Positions 32,174-39,750 of a stretch of DNA of 64,000 nucleotides are shown in pieces (within the stretch, counting starts at the first letter, position 1; each line of letters begins with the position of its first letter). The position numbers were made by a program, and so were the translations under genes. Location of the stretch: the NCBI RefSeq assembly GCF_004217545.1, contig NZ_SHKY01000001.1, positions 3,534,001 through 3,598,000 of the forward strand, in the 5' to 3' direction. The stretch is from Krasilnikovia cinnamomea (GTDB taxonomy: Bacteria; Actinomycetota; Actinomycetes; Mycobacteriales; Micromonosporaceae). Below the pieces are notes generated by a model that was not told where the DNA came from, made no database searches, and saw only the letters and a program-made list of their open reading frames with translations.

Positions 32174-32267
32174 CGCAACCTCCGCATTTTGTGGAGACGC
32201 TACTCCACGGGGTCGGGCTGGGGTGCGAGTGGAGCGGTCCGAACGGTAAACGACCCGTGTCGGGCGC

Positions 32268-32297
32268 TTGACGCCGGCTATTCACTCAGTGAATAGT
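32268..32297 (+). promoter_or_regulatory. Probable leaderless promoter with palindromic operator for the PadR-ABC operon
   Basis: TTGACG (32268-32273) and AATAGT (32292-32297) are separated by 18 bases. The perfect palindrome CTATTCACTCAGTGAATAG (32278-32296) covers the spacer and most of the -10 element. ATG 32305 follows the -10 by 7 bases, the spacing of leaderless actinomycete messages. Occupation of the palindrome would block the promoter, so autorepression by the PadR protein is the simple reading. Confidence 0.65.
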
Positions 32298-32304
32298 GAC
32301 CGCC

Positions 32305-32838
32305 ATGTCTACCCCGCACGTGCTTCTCGGTCTGCTGGCCGCCGGACCGCGGCACGGCTACGACCTCAAGCGCGCGCACGACGAGCGGATGCCCAGCAGC
32401 AAGCCCCTCGCGTACGGGCAGGTCTACGCCACCCTCGGCCGGCTGGAGCGCGACGGGCTCGTCGAGCCCTCCGGCTCCGACCGCGACGGCGGGCCGGAGC
32501 GCACCTCGTACACCCTCACCGACGCCGGCCGGGCCCGCCTCACCGAGTGGCTCTCGGCGGTCGAGCCGCCGGCACCGTATGTGACCGCGACGCTGTTCAG
32601 CAAGGTCGTGGTCGGGCTGCTGGCCGCCGGGGCCGACGTGGCCCGCGACTACCTGGTCGCCCAGCGCGCCGCGCACACCGCCCGCCTGCGCGAACTCACC
32701 GCGATCAAGACCCGGCCACAGACGCCCGTCGGCGAGGTCCTGGCCGCCGACTACGCCATCGCCCACCTCGACGCGGACCTGCGCTGGCTGCAGACCACGC
32801 TGCTGCGCGTCACCGACCTCCGAGAGGTGCACCAGTGA
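32305..32838 (+). CDS. PadR-family transcriptional regulator
   Basis: A protein of 177 residues from ATG 32305 (MSTPHVLLGLLAAGPRHGYDLK). GTG 32296 lies inside the palindrome and is less likely. Residues 1-80 form the winged helix (YGQVYATLGRLERDGLVEPSG ... RTSYTLTDAGRARL). Residues 90-177 are the helical dimerisation domain (ARDYLVAQRAAHTARLRELTAIK). PadR proteins often repress an adjacent efflux transporter and respond to its substrate. The ABC ATPase gene starts in its last codons (GTGA), so the operon regulates itself with its transporter. Confidence 0.9.
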   Translation: MSTPHVLLGLLAAGPRHGYDLKRAHDERMPSSKPLAYGQVYATLGRLERDGLVEPSGSDRDGGPERTSYTLTDAGRARLTEWLSAVEPPAPYVTATLFSKVVVGLLAAGADVARDYLVAQRAAHTARLRELTAIKTRPQTPVGEVLAADYAIAHLDADLRWLQTTLLRVTDLREVHQ

Positions 32839-33524
32839 CCCCCCTGTTGCAGGCACACGGGCTCGTCAAGAGCTACGGCCAGACCCCGGCGCTGCGCGGC
32901 GTCGACATCGAGATCGGCGAGGGTGAACTCGTCGCCGTCACCGGACCGAGCGGCTGCGGCAAGTCCACGCTGCTGCACTGCCTGGCCGGGATCCTGCGGG
33001 CCGACGCCGGTTCGGTGCGCTACCGCGACCGGGAGATCGGCACGGAGTCCGAGGCCGCCCGCGCCAAGCTGCGGCGTACCGAATTCGGGGTGCTGTTCCA
33101 GTTCGGTCAGCTCGTGCCCGAGCTGACCGCGGCCGAGAACGTCGCCCTGCCGCTGCTGCTGGGGGGTTGGACCAGGCGCGAGGCGCGCCGGGTGGCGCTG
33201 CTGTGGCTGGGCCGCTTCGGCGTCGAGGAGCTGGCCGATGTCCGGCCGGGCGCGATGTCCGGCGGCCAGCAGCAGCGCTGCGCGGTGGCCCGGTCGCTGG
33301 TCAGCGAGCCCCGGGTGCTGTTCGCCGACGAACCCACCGGTGCGCTCGACGTGCTCACCGGCGAGCAGGTGCTGACCGAGCTGATGCAGGTCGCGCGGCT
33401 GCAGGGCACGGCCATCGTGCTGGTCACCCACGACGCGCGGATCGCCGCGTACGCGGACCGCGAGGTCGCGCTGCGCGACGGCGCCGTCGACCCCACCGGC
33501 CTCGGCCTCGGGATCGGCTCGTGA
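32835..33524 (+). CDS. ABC transporter ATP-binding protein (MacB/LolD type)
   Basis: A protein of 229 residues from GTG 32835. It has Walker A GPSGCGKST at about residue 37, Q-loop FQFGQLVPELTA, signature MSGGQQQRCAVARSL, Walker B VLFADEPTG and H-loop LVTHD. The LolD/MacB style of sequence fits an FtsX-type permease partner, which is the next gene, overlapped by 4 bases. Export of a lipid, peptide or drug is likely; the substrate is unknown. Confidence 0.92.
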   Translation: MTPLLQAHGLVKSYGQTPALRGVDIEIGEGELVAVTGPSGCGKSTLLHCLAGILRADAGSVRYRDREIGTESEAARAKLRRTEFGVLFQFGQLVPELTAAENVALPLLLGGWTRREARRVALLWLGRFGVEELADVRPGAMSGGQQQRCAVARSLVSEPRVLFADEPTGALDVLTGEQVLTELMQVARLQGTAIVLVTHDARIAAYADREVALRDGAVDPTGLGLGIGS

Positions 33525-35002
33525 GGCCCGCGACCCTGGCCCGCCTGGCCCTGACCGGAAGCCGCACCGACACCCTGCGCATCGTCTTCACCGGCGCCAG
33601 CGGCGCCCTCGCCGCGCTGATCCTGCTGGCCGCCGCGGCCGTGGCCGCCGTGCCCGAGGCGGGCGGGGACTACGGCGTGGTGACCCGGTACCGGCCGACC
33701 CTGCTGGCCGAGGACGGGCTGCGCCCCGGCATCGTGGCGACCCTGCTGCTGCTGGCCGTGCCCGTGCTGGCGCTGGCCGGGCAGTGCATCCGGTTCGGCT
33801 CGCCGGCCCGCGACCGGCGGCTGGCCGCCCTGCGCCTGTCCGGGGCCACGCCCGGACAGGCCGTGCTCGTCGCGGCCGGGGAGACCGCGGGCGCCGCGCT
33901 GCTCGGATCGCTGAGCGGATGCCTGATCTACCTGGTGGGGCGCTGGGCGCTCGACCGGCCGGACTTCGCGGGACAGCGGTCGCTGCCCACCGACGTGCTG
34001 CCGAGCCTGCCCGTCCTCGCCGGGATCGTGCTGCTGGTGCCGCTGGTCGGCGGGCTGGCGGGCGCGTTCCTGCTGCGCAAGGTCATCGTCACGCCGCTCG
34101 GCGTGGTCCGGCGTACCCGGGACCGCCGCCCCTCGGTGCTGCCTGGCGCGCTCATCATCGCCGGGGTGTTCGCCCCGTTCGTGCTCAGCCCGCTGGGCGG
34201 CTGGCTGCGGCGGGCCACGGCCGGGGTGAGCGCGACGGTCGTGTTGCTGGCGCTGATGCTGCTCGTCCTCGCGGCGGTGCTGGGGGTGATCCTCGGCACG
34301 GGGTGGATCGCGTACACCACCGGGCGGCTGCTGCGGCGCTACGCACGCCGACCCGCCGCGCTGCTGGCCGGGCGGCAGCTGATGGCCGACCCGTGGAGCG
34401 GCAGCCGCACGTTCGCCGCGCTGCTGGCCGCGGTCATCGTCGGCGCAGGTGTGTCCGGTTACCGGGCCGAGCTGGCCACCCAGTTCGCCGTCGAGGACGA
34501 GCTGGCCCGGCGAACGGGCAGCGAGTCCGGCTACGACACCGCCTTCTACTTCGGCGCCATCGACCTCGTCGACCTCACCGTGGCGATCGCCGTGGCCATC
34601 GCCGCGGCGGGCATCCTGATCGCGCTCGCCGAGGGCGTCGTGTCCCGCCGCCGGGCGTACGCGATCCTGGTGGCGACCGGGGTGCCGCGCCGCACCCTCG
34701 GCGGGGCGATCGCCTGGCAGACCCTCGCCCCGCTGATCCCGGCCACGCTCGTCGCGCTGATCGTCGGGGTGTCCCTGGTCCGCGCGCCCGGCACGACCGT
34801 CAGCAGCAGCATCACCTCGCGGGGTTGCGCCGACTCGTCGTGCCCGGAAACGGTCGTGGCCGTGACCCGGCAGGTGCCTCTGCCACTCGTGGACCTGGCC
34901 GTGCTCGGCGCCGGAACGCTGGCGATCATGGCGCTGGTGGCCGTGATCGGTTTCGTCCTGCTCCGGATGAGCACCGATCCAGGGGAGCTGCGCGCCGCCT
35001 AG
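33521..35002 (+). CDS. FtsX-like ABC transporter permease
   Basis: A protein of 493 residues from GTG 33521 (GTGA overlap). About ten hydrophobic helices are visible, including ALAALILLAAAAVAAV, GIVATLLLLAVPVLALAG, AGIVLLVPLVGGLAGAF and a C-terminal set ending AIMALVAVIGFVLLRMS. Two FtsX-like modules are separated by a cytoplasmic RRYARRPAALLAGRQLMADP. An extracellular loop carries a Cys pair (RGCADSSC). With the ATPase it makes the exporter of the PadR operon. Its TAG stop falls in a CTAG shared with the stop of the convergent kinase gene. Confidence 0.88.
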   Translation: MRPATLARLALTGSRTDTLRIVFTGASGALAALILLAAAAVAAVPEAGGDYGVVTRYRPTLLAEDGLRPGIVATLLLLAVPVLALAGQCIRFGSPARDRRLAALRLSGATPGQAVLVAAGETAGAALLGSLSGCLIYLVGRWALDRPDFAGQRSLPTDVLPSLPVLAGIVLLVPLVGGLAGAFLLRKVIVTPLGVVRRTRDRRPSVLPGALIIAGVFAPFVLSPLGGWLRRATAGVSATVVLLALMLLVLAAVLGVILGTGWIAYTTGRLLRRYARRPAALLAGRQLMADPWSGSRTFAALLAAVIVGAGVSGYRAELATQFAVEDELARRTGSESGYDTAFYFGAIDLVDLTVAIAVAIAAAGILIALAEGVVSRRRAYAILVATGVPRRTLGGAIAWQTLAPLIPATLVALIVGVSLVRAPGTTVSSSITSRGCADSSCPETVVAVTRQVPLPLVDLAVLGAGTLAIMALVAVIGFVLLRMSTDPGELRAA

Positions 35003-37203
35003 GCCGGATGCGGTGCGGTGACTTCGAGCGCTTTCCCGATCGTGTCGAGCAGTTCGGCGGCGCTGAAGGGCTTGAAGACGACGCGGGTCGCCTCGAATGC
35101 CCCGCTCTGCGACACGACCACGGGGTCGCCCTGGCCGGTCATGAACACCACCGGCAGGCCGGGGCGCCGGGAATGCATCTCGTCGGCGACTGCCGGGCCG
35201 GAACGGTCGGGCAGCATCATGTCGGTGATCAGCAGGTCCACGGCGTCGAGGTCCATCTGGAGCGCGGCGTCCGCGTCGCGGACCGCGATGGTGCGGTAGC
35301 CGTTGCGGTTCAGGATTCGCACCACGACGTCGCGGAGCGCGTCCTCGTCCTCGACGACCAGAACCCGTTCGCCGTTGCCCTGCCTCCGTCCGGGCATCGG
35401 CGTGAGTTCTCTGCCGGCCTCGGCCGGCGCGGTGACGATCGGCAGCACGATCCGGAAGGTGGTGCCGACGCCGGGGGTGGAGTCCACTCTGATGGTGCCT
35501 TCGGCGGCCAGGACGATGCCGTAGACCGTGGCGAGGCCGAGGCCGGTGCCCTTCTGCGCCTTGGTGGTGAAGAAGGGCTCGAAGAGCCGGTCCCTGACCT
35601 CGGCGCTCATGCCGATGCCGTTGTCGCTGACGGTCAGCTGGGCGTAGTGCCCGGGCGGCAGCGGCAGCGTCCCGTCTTCGGCCAGGTCGACACGGTCGGT
35701 GTCGATCTGGATGACGCCGCCGTCGGGCATCGCGTCGCGGGCGTTGATCACGAGGTTGAGCAGGATCTGGTCGAGCCGCCCCCGGTCGGTGCGCACCGGC
35801 AGGGCGCCGTCGTAGGTCTGGCAGCGCAGGGTGATGCTGGCGCCGAGGGTCCGGCCGAGCAGGTCCCTGGCGCCCGCGACGGCCGAGTTGAGGTCGACGC
35901 TCTCATCCTGGGTCGGTTCGCGCTTGGCGAACAGCAGGAGCTGGCTGGTCAGAGCCTGGCCCCGTTGGGCGGCGTCGCGGATCCGGGCCAGGTCCTCGGC
36001 TGCCTGCTCGCCGGGTTCGTCGGCGATGAACTCGGCGCAGTTGAGGATGATGGCCAGCAGGTTGTTGAAGTCGTGCGCGACGCCACCGGCGAGCTGGCCC
36101 AGGCTTTCCAGCCGGGCTGTCCGGGCCGCCCGGTCGGTGGCGAGCTTCTCGTCGGCCTCGCGCCGCATGCGGGCCGTGATGTCGCGTTCGAGGACCGCGG
36201 CGGCGACGACCACGCCGTTCTCGTCGCGGATCGGCATGGTGACGCTCGATACCTTGATCTGGGTGCCGTCCTTGCGGATGCGCAGCCCGCCTTCGACTTG
36301 GAATTGGCGACCCGCGATCACCTCGCTGAGCCCCACCCGCACCATGTGCGCCCGGCTCGGCAACAGGAATCTCGCCGCCGAACTGCCGATGGCCTCCTCG
36401 GCGGTGTAGCCGTATATGCGCTCGGCGCCGCTGTTCCACACCGTGACGATGCCGTCGAGGGTGAGGGCCACCGTCGCGTCGGCGGACTGTTCGACGATGG
36501 CGGCCAGCGTCGCCTTGTGCCGTGCGGTGTTGGCGGCGGTACGGGTTGCGACCCAGGTCAGCACGATGGCGAGCAGGACACACGCGACGCCGACGACGAT
36601 CATGATGGTCAGTGCGCGGGAGCTCGTGCGCAGCGCCGTGGCGGTGTCCGCGTCGGCGTCGGCCCGCGCGAGTTCGGCAAGGTGGTTCACCGCGTCGGCG
36701 GCCGTGGCGAACCATTGCAGTTCCTCGCCGGCGACCAGGTCGTTGGCGGCGGCGATCTGGGCGGGATCGCCGGAGCGGTATCCGGCCACGATCTGGGCGT
36801 CGAGGTCCATGAAGTGGTCGAAGGCGTCCTGGGCGATGCTGAGCTGCTGTTCTTGCGCCGGGGTGAGCGGATGGGCGGCGATCCGGGCCAGGTCCTGCCG
36901 GAACGCCGCCGTCGAGGCGAGGAACAGGCTGCGCTGGACCCCGTCGTCGGCGGCGGCGCCCGGCACGCCCCGGATGGTGTCGAACGCGTACCCGGTCTGC
37001 CAGCCGTTGAAGTCCGCGGCGCGGAACTTGGCCGTGGACGCGTCACGCTGCAGCGCGGCGGACTCGGCCACCTGCCGGTCCGCCCTGCGCAGCGTGAGGA
37101 TGTTGTCCACGGCGACGCCGATCGAGATGATCAGCAGCAGCGCCACGAGCCCGAAGACGCCGCCGAGCCGCGCGCCGACGTGGACCCGACGCGACGAGTG
37201 CAT
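34999..37203 (-). CDS. Hybrid histidine kinase 1 (sensor-PAS-HisKA-HATPase-REC)
   Basis: A protein of 734 residues from ATG 37203 (GGGAAG upstream). TM1 is at about residues 12-34, the extracellular four-helix sensor at 36-195 (KFRAADFNGWQTGYAFDTIRG) and TM2 at 199-220. A PAS domain (229-345) is followed by HisKA with GGVAHDFNNLLA (His377), then HATPase (NLVINARDAMPDGG, GTGLGLATVYGI) and a C-terminal receiver with Asp661 (LLITDMMLPD). The sensor is nearly identical to that of kinase 3, while the PAS domain differs from kinases 2 and 3. There is no output protein nearby; phosphate probably passes to an unlinked phosphotransfer protein. It ends in a CTAG shared with the ABC permease gene. Confidence 0.92.
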   Translation of the reverse strand: MHSSRRVHVGARLGGVFGLVALLLIISIGVAVDNILTLRRADRQVAESAALQRDASTAKFRAADFNGWQTGYAFDTIRGVPGAAADDGVQRSLFLASTAAFRQDLARIAAHPLTPAQEQQLSIAQDAFDHFMDLDAQIVAGYRSGDPAQIAAANDLVAGEELQWFATAADAVNHLAELARADADADTATALRTSSRALTIMIVVGVACVLLAIVLTWVATRTAANTARHKATLAAIVEQSADATVALTLDGIVTVWNSGAERIYGYTAEEAIGSSAARFLLPSRAHMVRVGLSEVIAGRQFQVEGGLRIRKDGTQIKVSSVTMPIRDENGVVVAAAVLERDITARMRREADEKLATDRAARTARLESLGQLAGGVAHDFNNLLAIILNCAEFIADEPGEQAAEDLARIRDAAQRGQALTSQLLLFAKREPTQDESVDLNSAVAGARDLLGRTLGASITLRCQTYDGALPVRTDRGRLDQILLNLVINARDAMPDGGVIQIDTDRVDLAEDGTLPLPPGHYAQLTVSDNGIGMSAEVRDRLFEPFFTTKAQKGTGLGLATVYGIVLAAEGTIRVDSTPGVGTTFRIVLPIVTAPAEAGRELTPMPGRRQGNGERVLVVEDEDALRDVVVRILNRNGYRTIAVRDADAALQMDLDAVDLLITDMMLPDRSGPAVADEMHSRRPGLPVVFMTGQGDPVVVSQSGAFEATRVVFKPFSAAELLDTIGKALEVTAPHPA
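36580..37095. repeat. Near-identical DNA segment shared by kinases 1 and 3
   Basis: Bases 36580-37095 (sensor and TM2 of kinase 1) match 41338-41853 (kinase 3) almost base for base at a constant offset of 4758, including silent positions. The same region of the intervening kinase 2 is clearly more different. This is the mark of recent gene conversion or of recombination after duplication. Confidence 0.8.
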
Positions 37204-37276
37204 TCTCGGTCTTCCCAGGGGATGTGTCAGGCGTACAGCCAGGGCCACGCGACGCGACGCGACCAGTCCCGAAGCC

Positions 37277-37321
37277 TTCACCGTAGCGGCCGTCCCGCCG
37301 CTGAACCGGCATAATCACAAG
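37277..37321 (-). promoter_or_regulatory. Conserved upstream block of kinase 1
   Basis: On the minus strand this reads CTTGTGATTATGCCGG, then a G+C-rich stretch, then CGCTACGGTGAAG. The same block stands at equal distance before kinase 2 (39676-39720) and, more diverged, before kinase 3 (42030-42073), about 70-120 bases upstream of the starts. TACGGT could be a -10 hexamer. Conservation between otherwise variable spacers suggests a shared promoter or regulator site. Confidence 0.45.
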
Positions 37322-37343
37322 CCGCCTCGGAAGGCCGCAGATG

Positions 37344-39599
37344 CTACAGGTCCTGGCCCGCGACGTCGGACCTGCTCGCCGCGTGGGCCGGACGCGGCGC
37401 GGTGGTTTCGAGCGCCTTGCCGACGTTGCTGAGCAGTTCGACGGCGGTGAAGGGCTTGTACACGATCCGTGTCGCCTCGGTCAGGCCGCTCCCCGACAGC
37501 ACCAGCGGGTCACCCTGGCCGGTCATGAACACCACCGGCAATTCCGGGCGCCGGGCATGCATCTGGTCGGCGACGGCCGCGCCGGGGCGATCGGGCAGCA
37601 TCATGTCGGTGATCAGCAGGTCGACGTCGGTGAGATTCATGCGCAGCGCGGAGTCCGCGTCGCGGACCGCGGTGGTGCGGTAGCCGCTGCGGGTCAGGAT
37701 GCGTACCACGACATCGCGCACCGTGTCCTCGTCCTCGATGACCAGGACCCGTTCGCCGTTTCCGCGCCCCTGCGCGGGGGCCGGCGTGAGCTGCCCGCCC
37801 GTGGGCGCCTCGGCCGGCGGCGTGGCCAGCGGCAGCAGGATCCGGAAGGTGGTGCCGACACCCGGTGTGGAGTCCACGGTGATGGTGCCCTCAGCGTCCA
37901 GAACGATTCCGTACACCGTGGCGAGGCCGAGGCCGGTGCCCTTCTGAGGTGCCTTGGTGGTGAAGAACGGCTCGAAGAGCCGGTCCCTGACCTCGGTGCT
38001 CATGCCCACACCGTTGTCCCTGACGGTCAGCTGGGCGTAGCGACCGGCAGGCAGGGGCATGGCCACGCCTTCGGCCAGGTCGACGAGATCGGTCTCGACC
38101 TCCACGAGACCGCCGTCGGGCATTGCGTCGCGGGCGTTGATCACGAGATTGAGCAGAATCTGGTCGAGCCGTCCCCGGTCGGTGCGCACCGGCAGGGCAT
38201 CTCCGGACGTCGTGCAGCGCAGGGTGATGCTGGCGCCGATCGTCCGGCCGAGCAGGTCCTTGGCACCCCTGACGGCCGAGTTCAGGTCGACGTCCTCGCC
38301 GTGGGCTGGTTCCCGCTTGGCGAACAGCAGCAGCTGACTGGTCAGGGCCCGGCCCCGCTGGGCGGCATCGCGGATCCGGGCCAGGTCCTCCGCAGCCTGG
38401 CCGCTGGCCTCTTCGGCGACGAACTCGGCGCAGTTGAGGATGATGGCCAGCAGGTTGTTGAAGTCGTGCGCGACGCCACCGGCGAGCTGGCCCAGGCTCT
38501 CCAGCCGGGCCGTCCGGGCCGCCCGGTCGTTCGCGAGTTGCTCCTCCGCTTCCCGCTGCATGCGGGCGGTGACGTCGTTCTCGGTGACCGCGGCGCCGAC
38601 GACCACCCCGTTCTCGTCTCGGATCGGCACGATGATGGTCGAGACTCTGATCCGGCTGCCGTCCTTGCGCTGCCGGGGTGCTCCCTCGATGTGAAGTTGC
38701 CGACCCGCGGCCACTTCACTGAGCGTGATGCGGATCAGGTGCCTCCGGTGCGGCAACATGAAGATCGCCGGGGATTGGCCGATGGCCTCGTCGGCCGTGA
38801 AGCCGTAGATGCGCTCGGCGGCGGTGTTCCAGGCCGTGATGGTGCCGTCGAGAGCAAGGGCCATGGTGGCGTGGGCGGACTGTTCGACGATCGCGGCCAG
38901 CATCGCCTTCTGCCGTGCCGTGTCGGCGGCGGTACGGCTCGCCCGCACCACCAGCCCGGCGGCGAAGACGAGAAAGGCGACACCGACGACGATCATGATC
39001 GTCAGCGCCCGGGAACCGACGCGCCGGGCCTCGGCGGCGTCCGCGTCGGCGCCGGCCTGCGCGAGTTCGGCGAGGTGGTTCACCGCGCCGGCGGCTCGGT
39101 CGAACCATTGCAGTTCCTCACCGGCGACCAGGTCGTTGGCGGCGGCGATCTTGGCGGGATCGCCGGAGCGGTATCCGGCCACGATCCGCGCGTCGAGCTC
39201 CATGAAGTGGTTGAAGGCATCTTCGGCGATGTTCAGTTGCTGCCGTTGCGCTGGGGTGAGCGGATGGCTTCCGACCCGGGCCAGGTCCTGCCGGAACGCC
39301 GCCGTCGAGGCGAGGAATTTGGCGCGCTGGACCCCGCCGCCGTCGTTGGAGGCGCCCGGCACGCCCCGGATCGTGTCGAACGCGTACCCGGTCTGCCAGC
39401 CGTTGAAGTCGGCGGTGCGGAACTTGGCCGTGAGCGCGTCACGTTGCAGCGCAGCGGACTCGACGACCTGCCGGTCCGCCCTGCGCTGCGCGAGGATGTT
39501 CTCCACGGCGACGCCGATCAGGGTGATCAGCAGCAGCGCTACGAGCCCGAAGGCGCCGCCAAGCCGCACGCCGCCATAGATCCGACGCCACGTGTGCAT
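37344..39599 (-). CDS. Hybrid histidine kinase 2 (sensor-PAS-HisKA-HATPase-REC)
   Basis: A protein of 751 residues from ATG 39599 (AGACCGAGGC upstream, shared with its neighbours). The architecture is the same as kinase 1: TM1, sensor with KFRTADFNGWQTGYAFDTIRG, TM2, PAS (LDGTITAWNTAAERIYGF), HisKA (GGVAHDFNN), HATPase and receiver with Asp665 (LLITDMMLPD). Its sensor is the most diverged of the three kinases here (FLASTAAFRQDLARVGSHPLT, VQRAKFL), while its PAS domain is close to that of kinase 3. The C-terminus is about 13 residues longer than in the other two. A distinct but related ligand is likely. Confidence 0.92.
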   Translation of the reverse strand: MHTWRRIYGGVRLGGAFGLVALLLITLIGVAVENILAQRRADRQVVESAALQRDALTAKFRTADFNGWQTGYAFDTIRGVPGASNDGGGVQRAKFLASTAAFRQDLARVGSHPLTPAQRQQLNIAEDAFNHFMELDARIVAGYRSGDPAKIAAANDLVAGEELQWFDRAAGAVNHLAELAQAGADADAAEARRVGSRALTIMIVVGVAFLVFAAGLVVRASRTAADTARQKAMLAAIVEQSAHATMALALDGTITAWNTAAERIYGFTADEAIGQSPAIFMLPHRRHLIRITLSEVAAGRQLHIEGAPRQRKDGSRIRVSTIIVPIRDENGVVVGAAVTENDVTARMQREAEEQLANDRAARTARLESLGQLAGGVAHDFNNLLAIILNCAEFVAEEASGQAAEDLARIRDAAQRGRALTSQLLLFAKREPAHGEDVDLNSAVRGAKDLLGRTIGASITLRCTTSGDALPVRTDRGRLDQILLNLVINARDAMPDGGLVEVETDLVDLAEGVAMPLPAGRYAQLTVRDNGVGMSTEVRDRLFEPFFTTKAPQKGTGLGLATVYGIVLDAEGTITVDSTPGVGTTFRILLPLATPPAEAPTGGQLTPAPAQGRGNGERVLVIEDEDTVRDVVVRILTRSGYRTTAVRDADSALRMNLTDVDLLITDMMLPDRPGAAVADQMHARRPELPVVFMTGQGDPLVLSGSGLTEATRIVYKPFTAVELLSNVGKALETTAPRPAHAASRSDVAGQDL

Positions 39600-39675
39600 G
39601 CCTCGGTCTTTCCACGGGACAGGTGAGCCATGCGGCCAGGGCCACGCGACGCGGCGCGGGGTCGGTCCCGTGCCC

Positions 39676-39720
39676 TTCACCGTAGCGGGCGTCTCGCCGC
39701 TAATCCGGCATAATCACAAG
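39676..39720 (-). promoter_or_regulatory. Conserved upstream block of kinase 2
   Basis: The minus strand carries CTTGTGATTATGCCGG and, further on, CGCTACGGTGAAGG, as before kinase 1. Differences between the two blocks fall mainly in the middle. Confidence 0.45.
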
Positions 39721-39750
39721 TCGCACTGGAGTGCCGGAGCCCCCCGCCGC

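Noticed and set aside
34999..35002. Shared CTAG as a functional element between convergent permease and kinase genes
   Set aside because: CTAG is its own reverse complement, so two TAG stops can overlap in it by chance. No hairpin or other signal surrounds it.
33784..37314. A plus-strand open frame of about 1176 codons across the ABC permease and kinase 1
   Set aside because: It is out of frame with the permease and antisense to the kinase, both of which have complete domain signatures.
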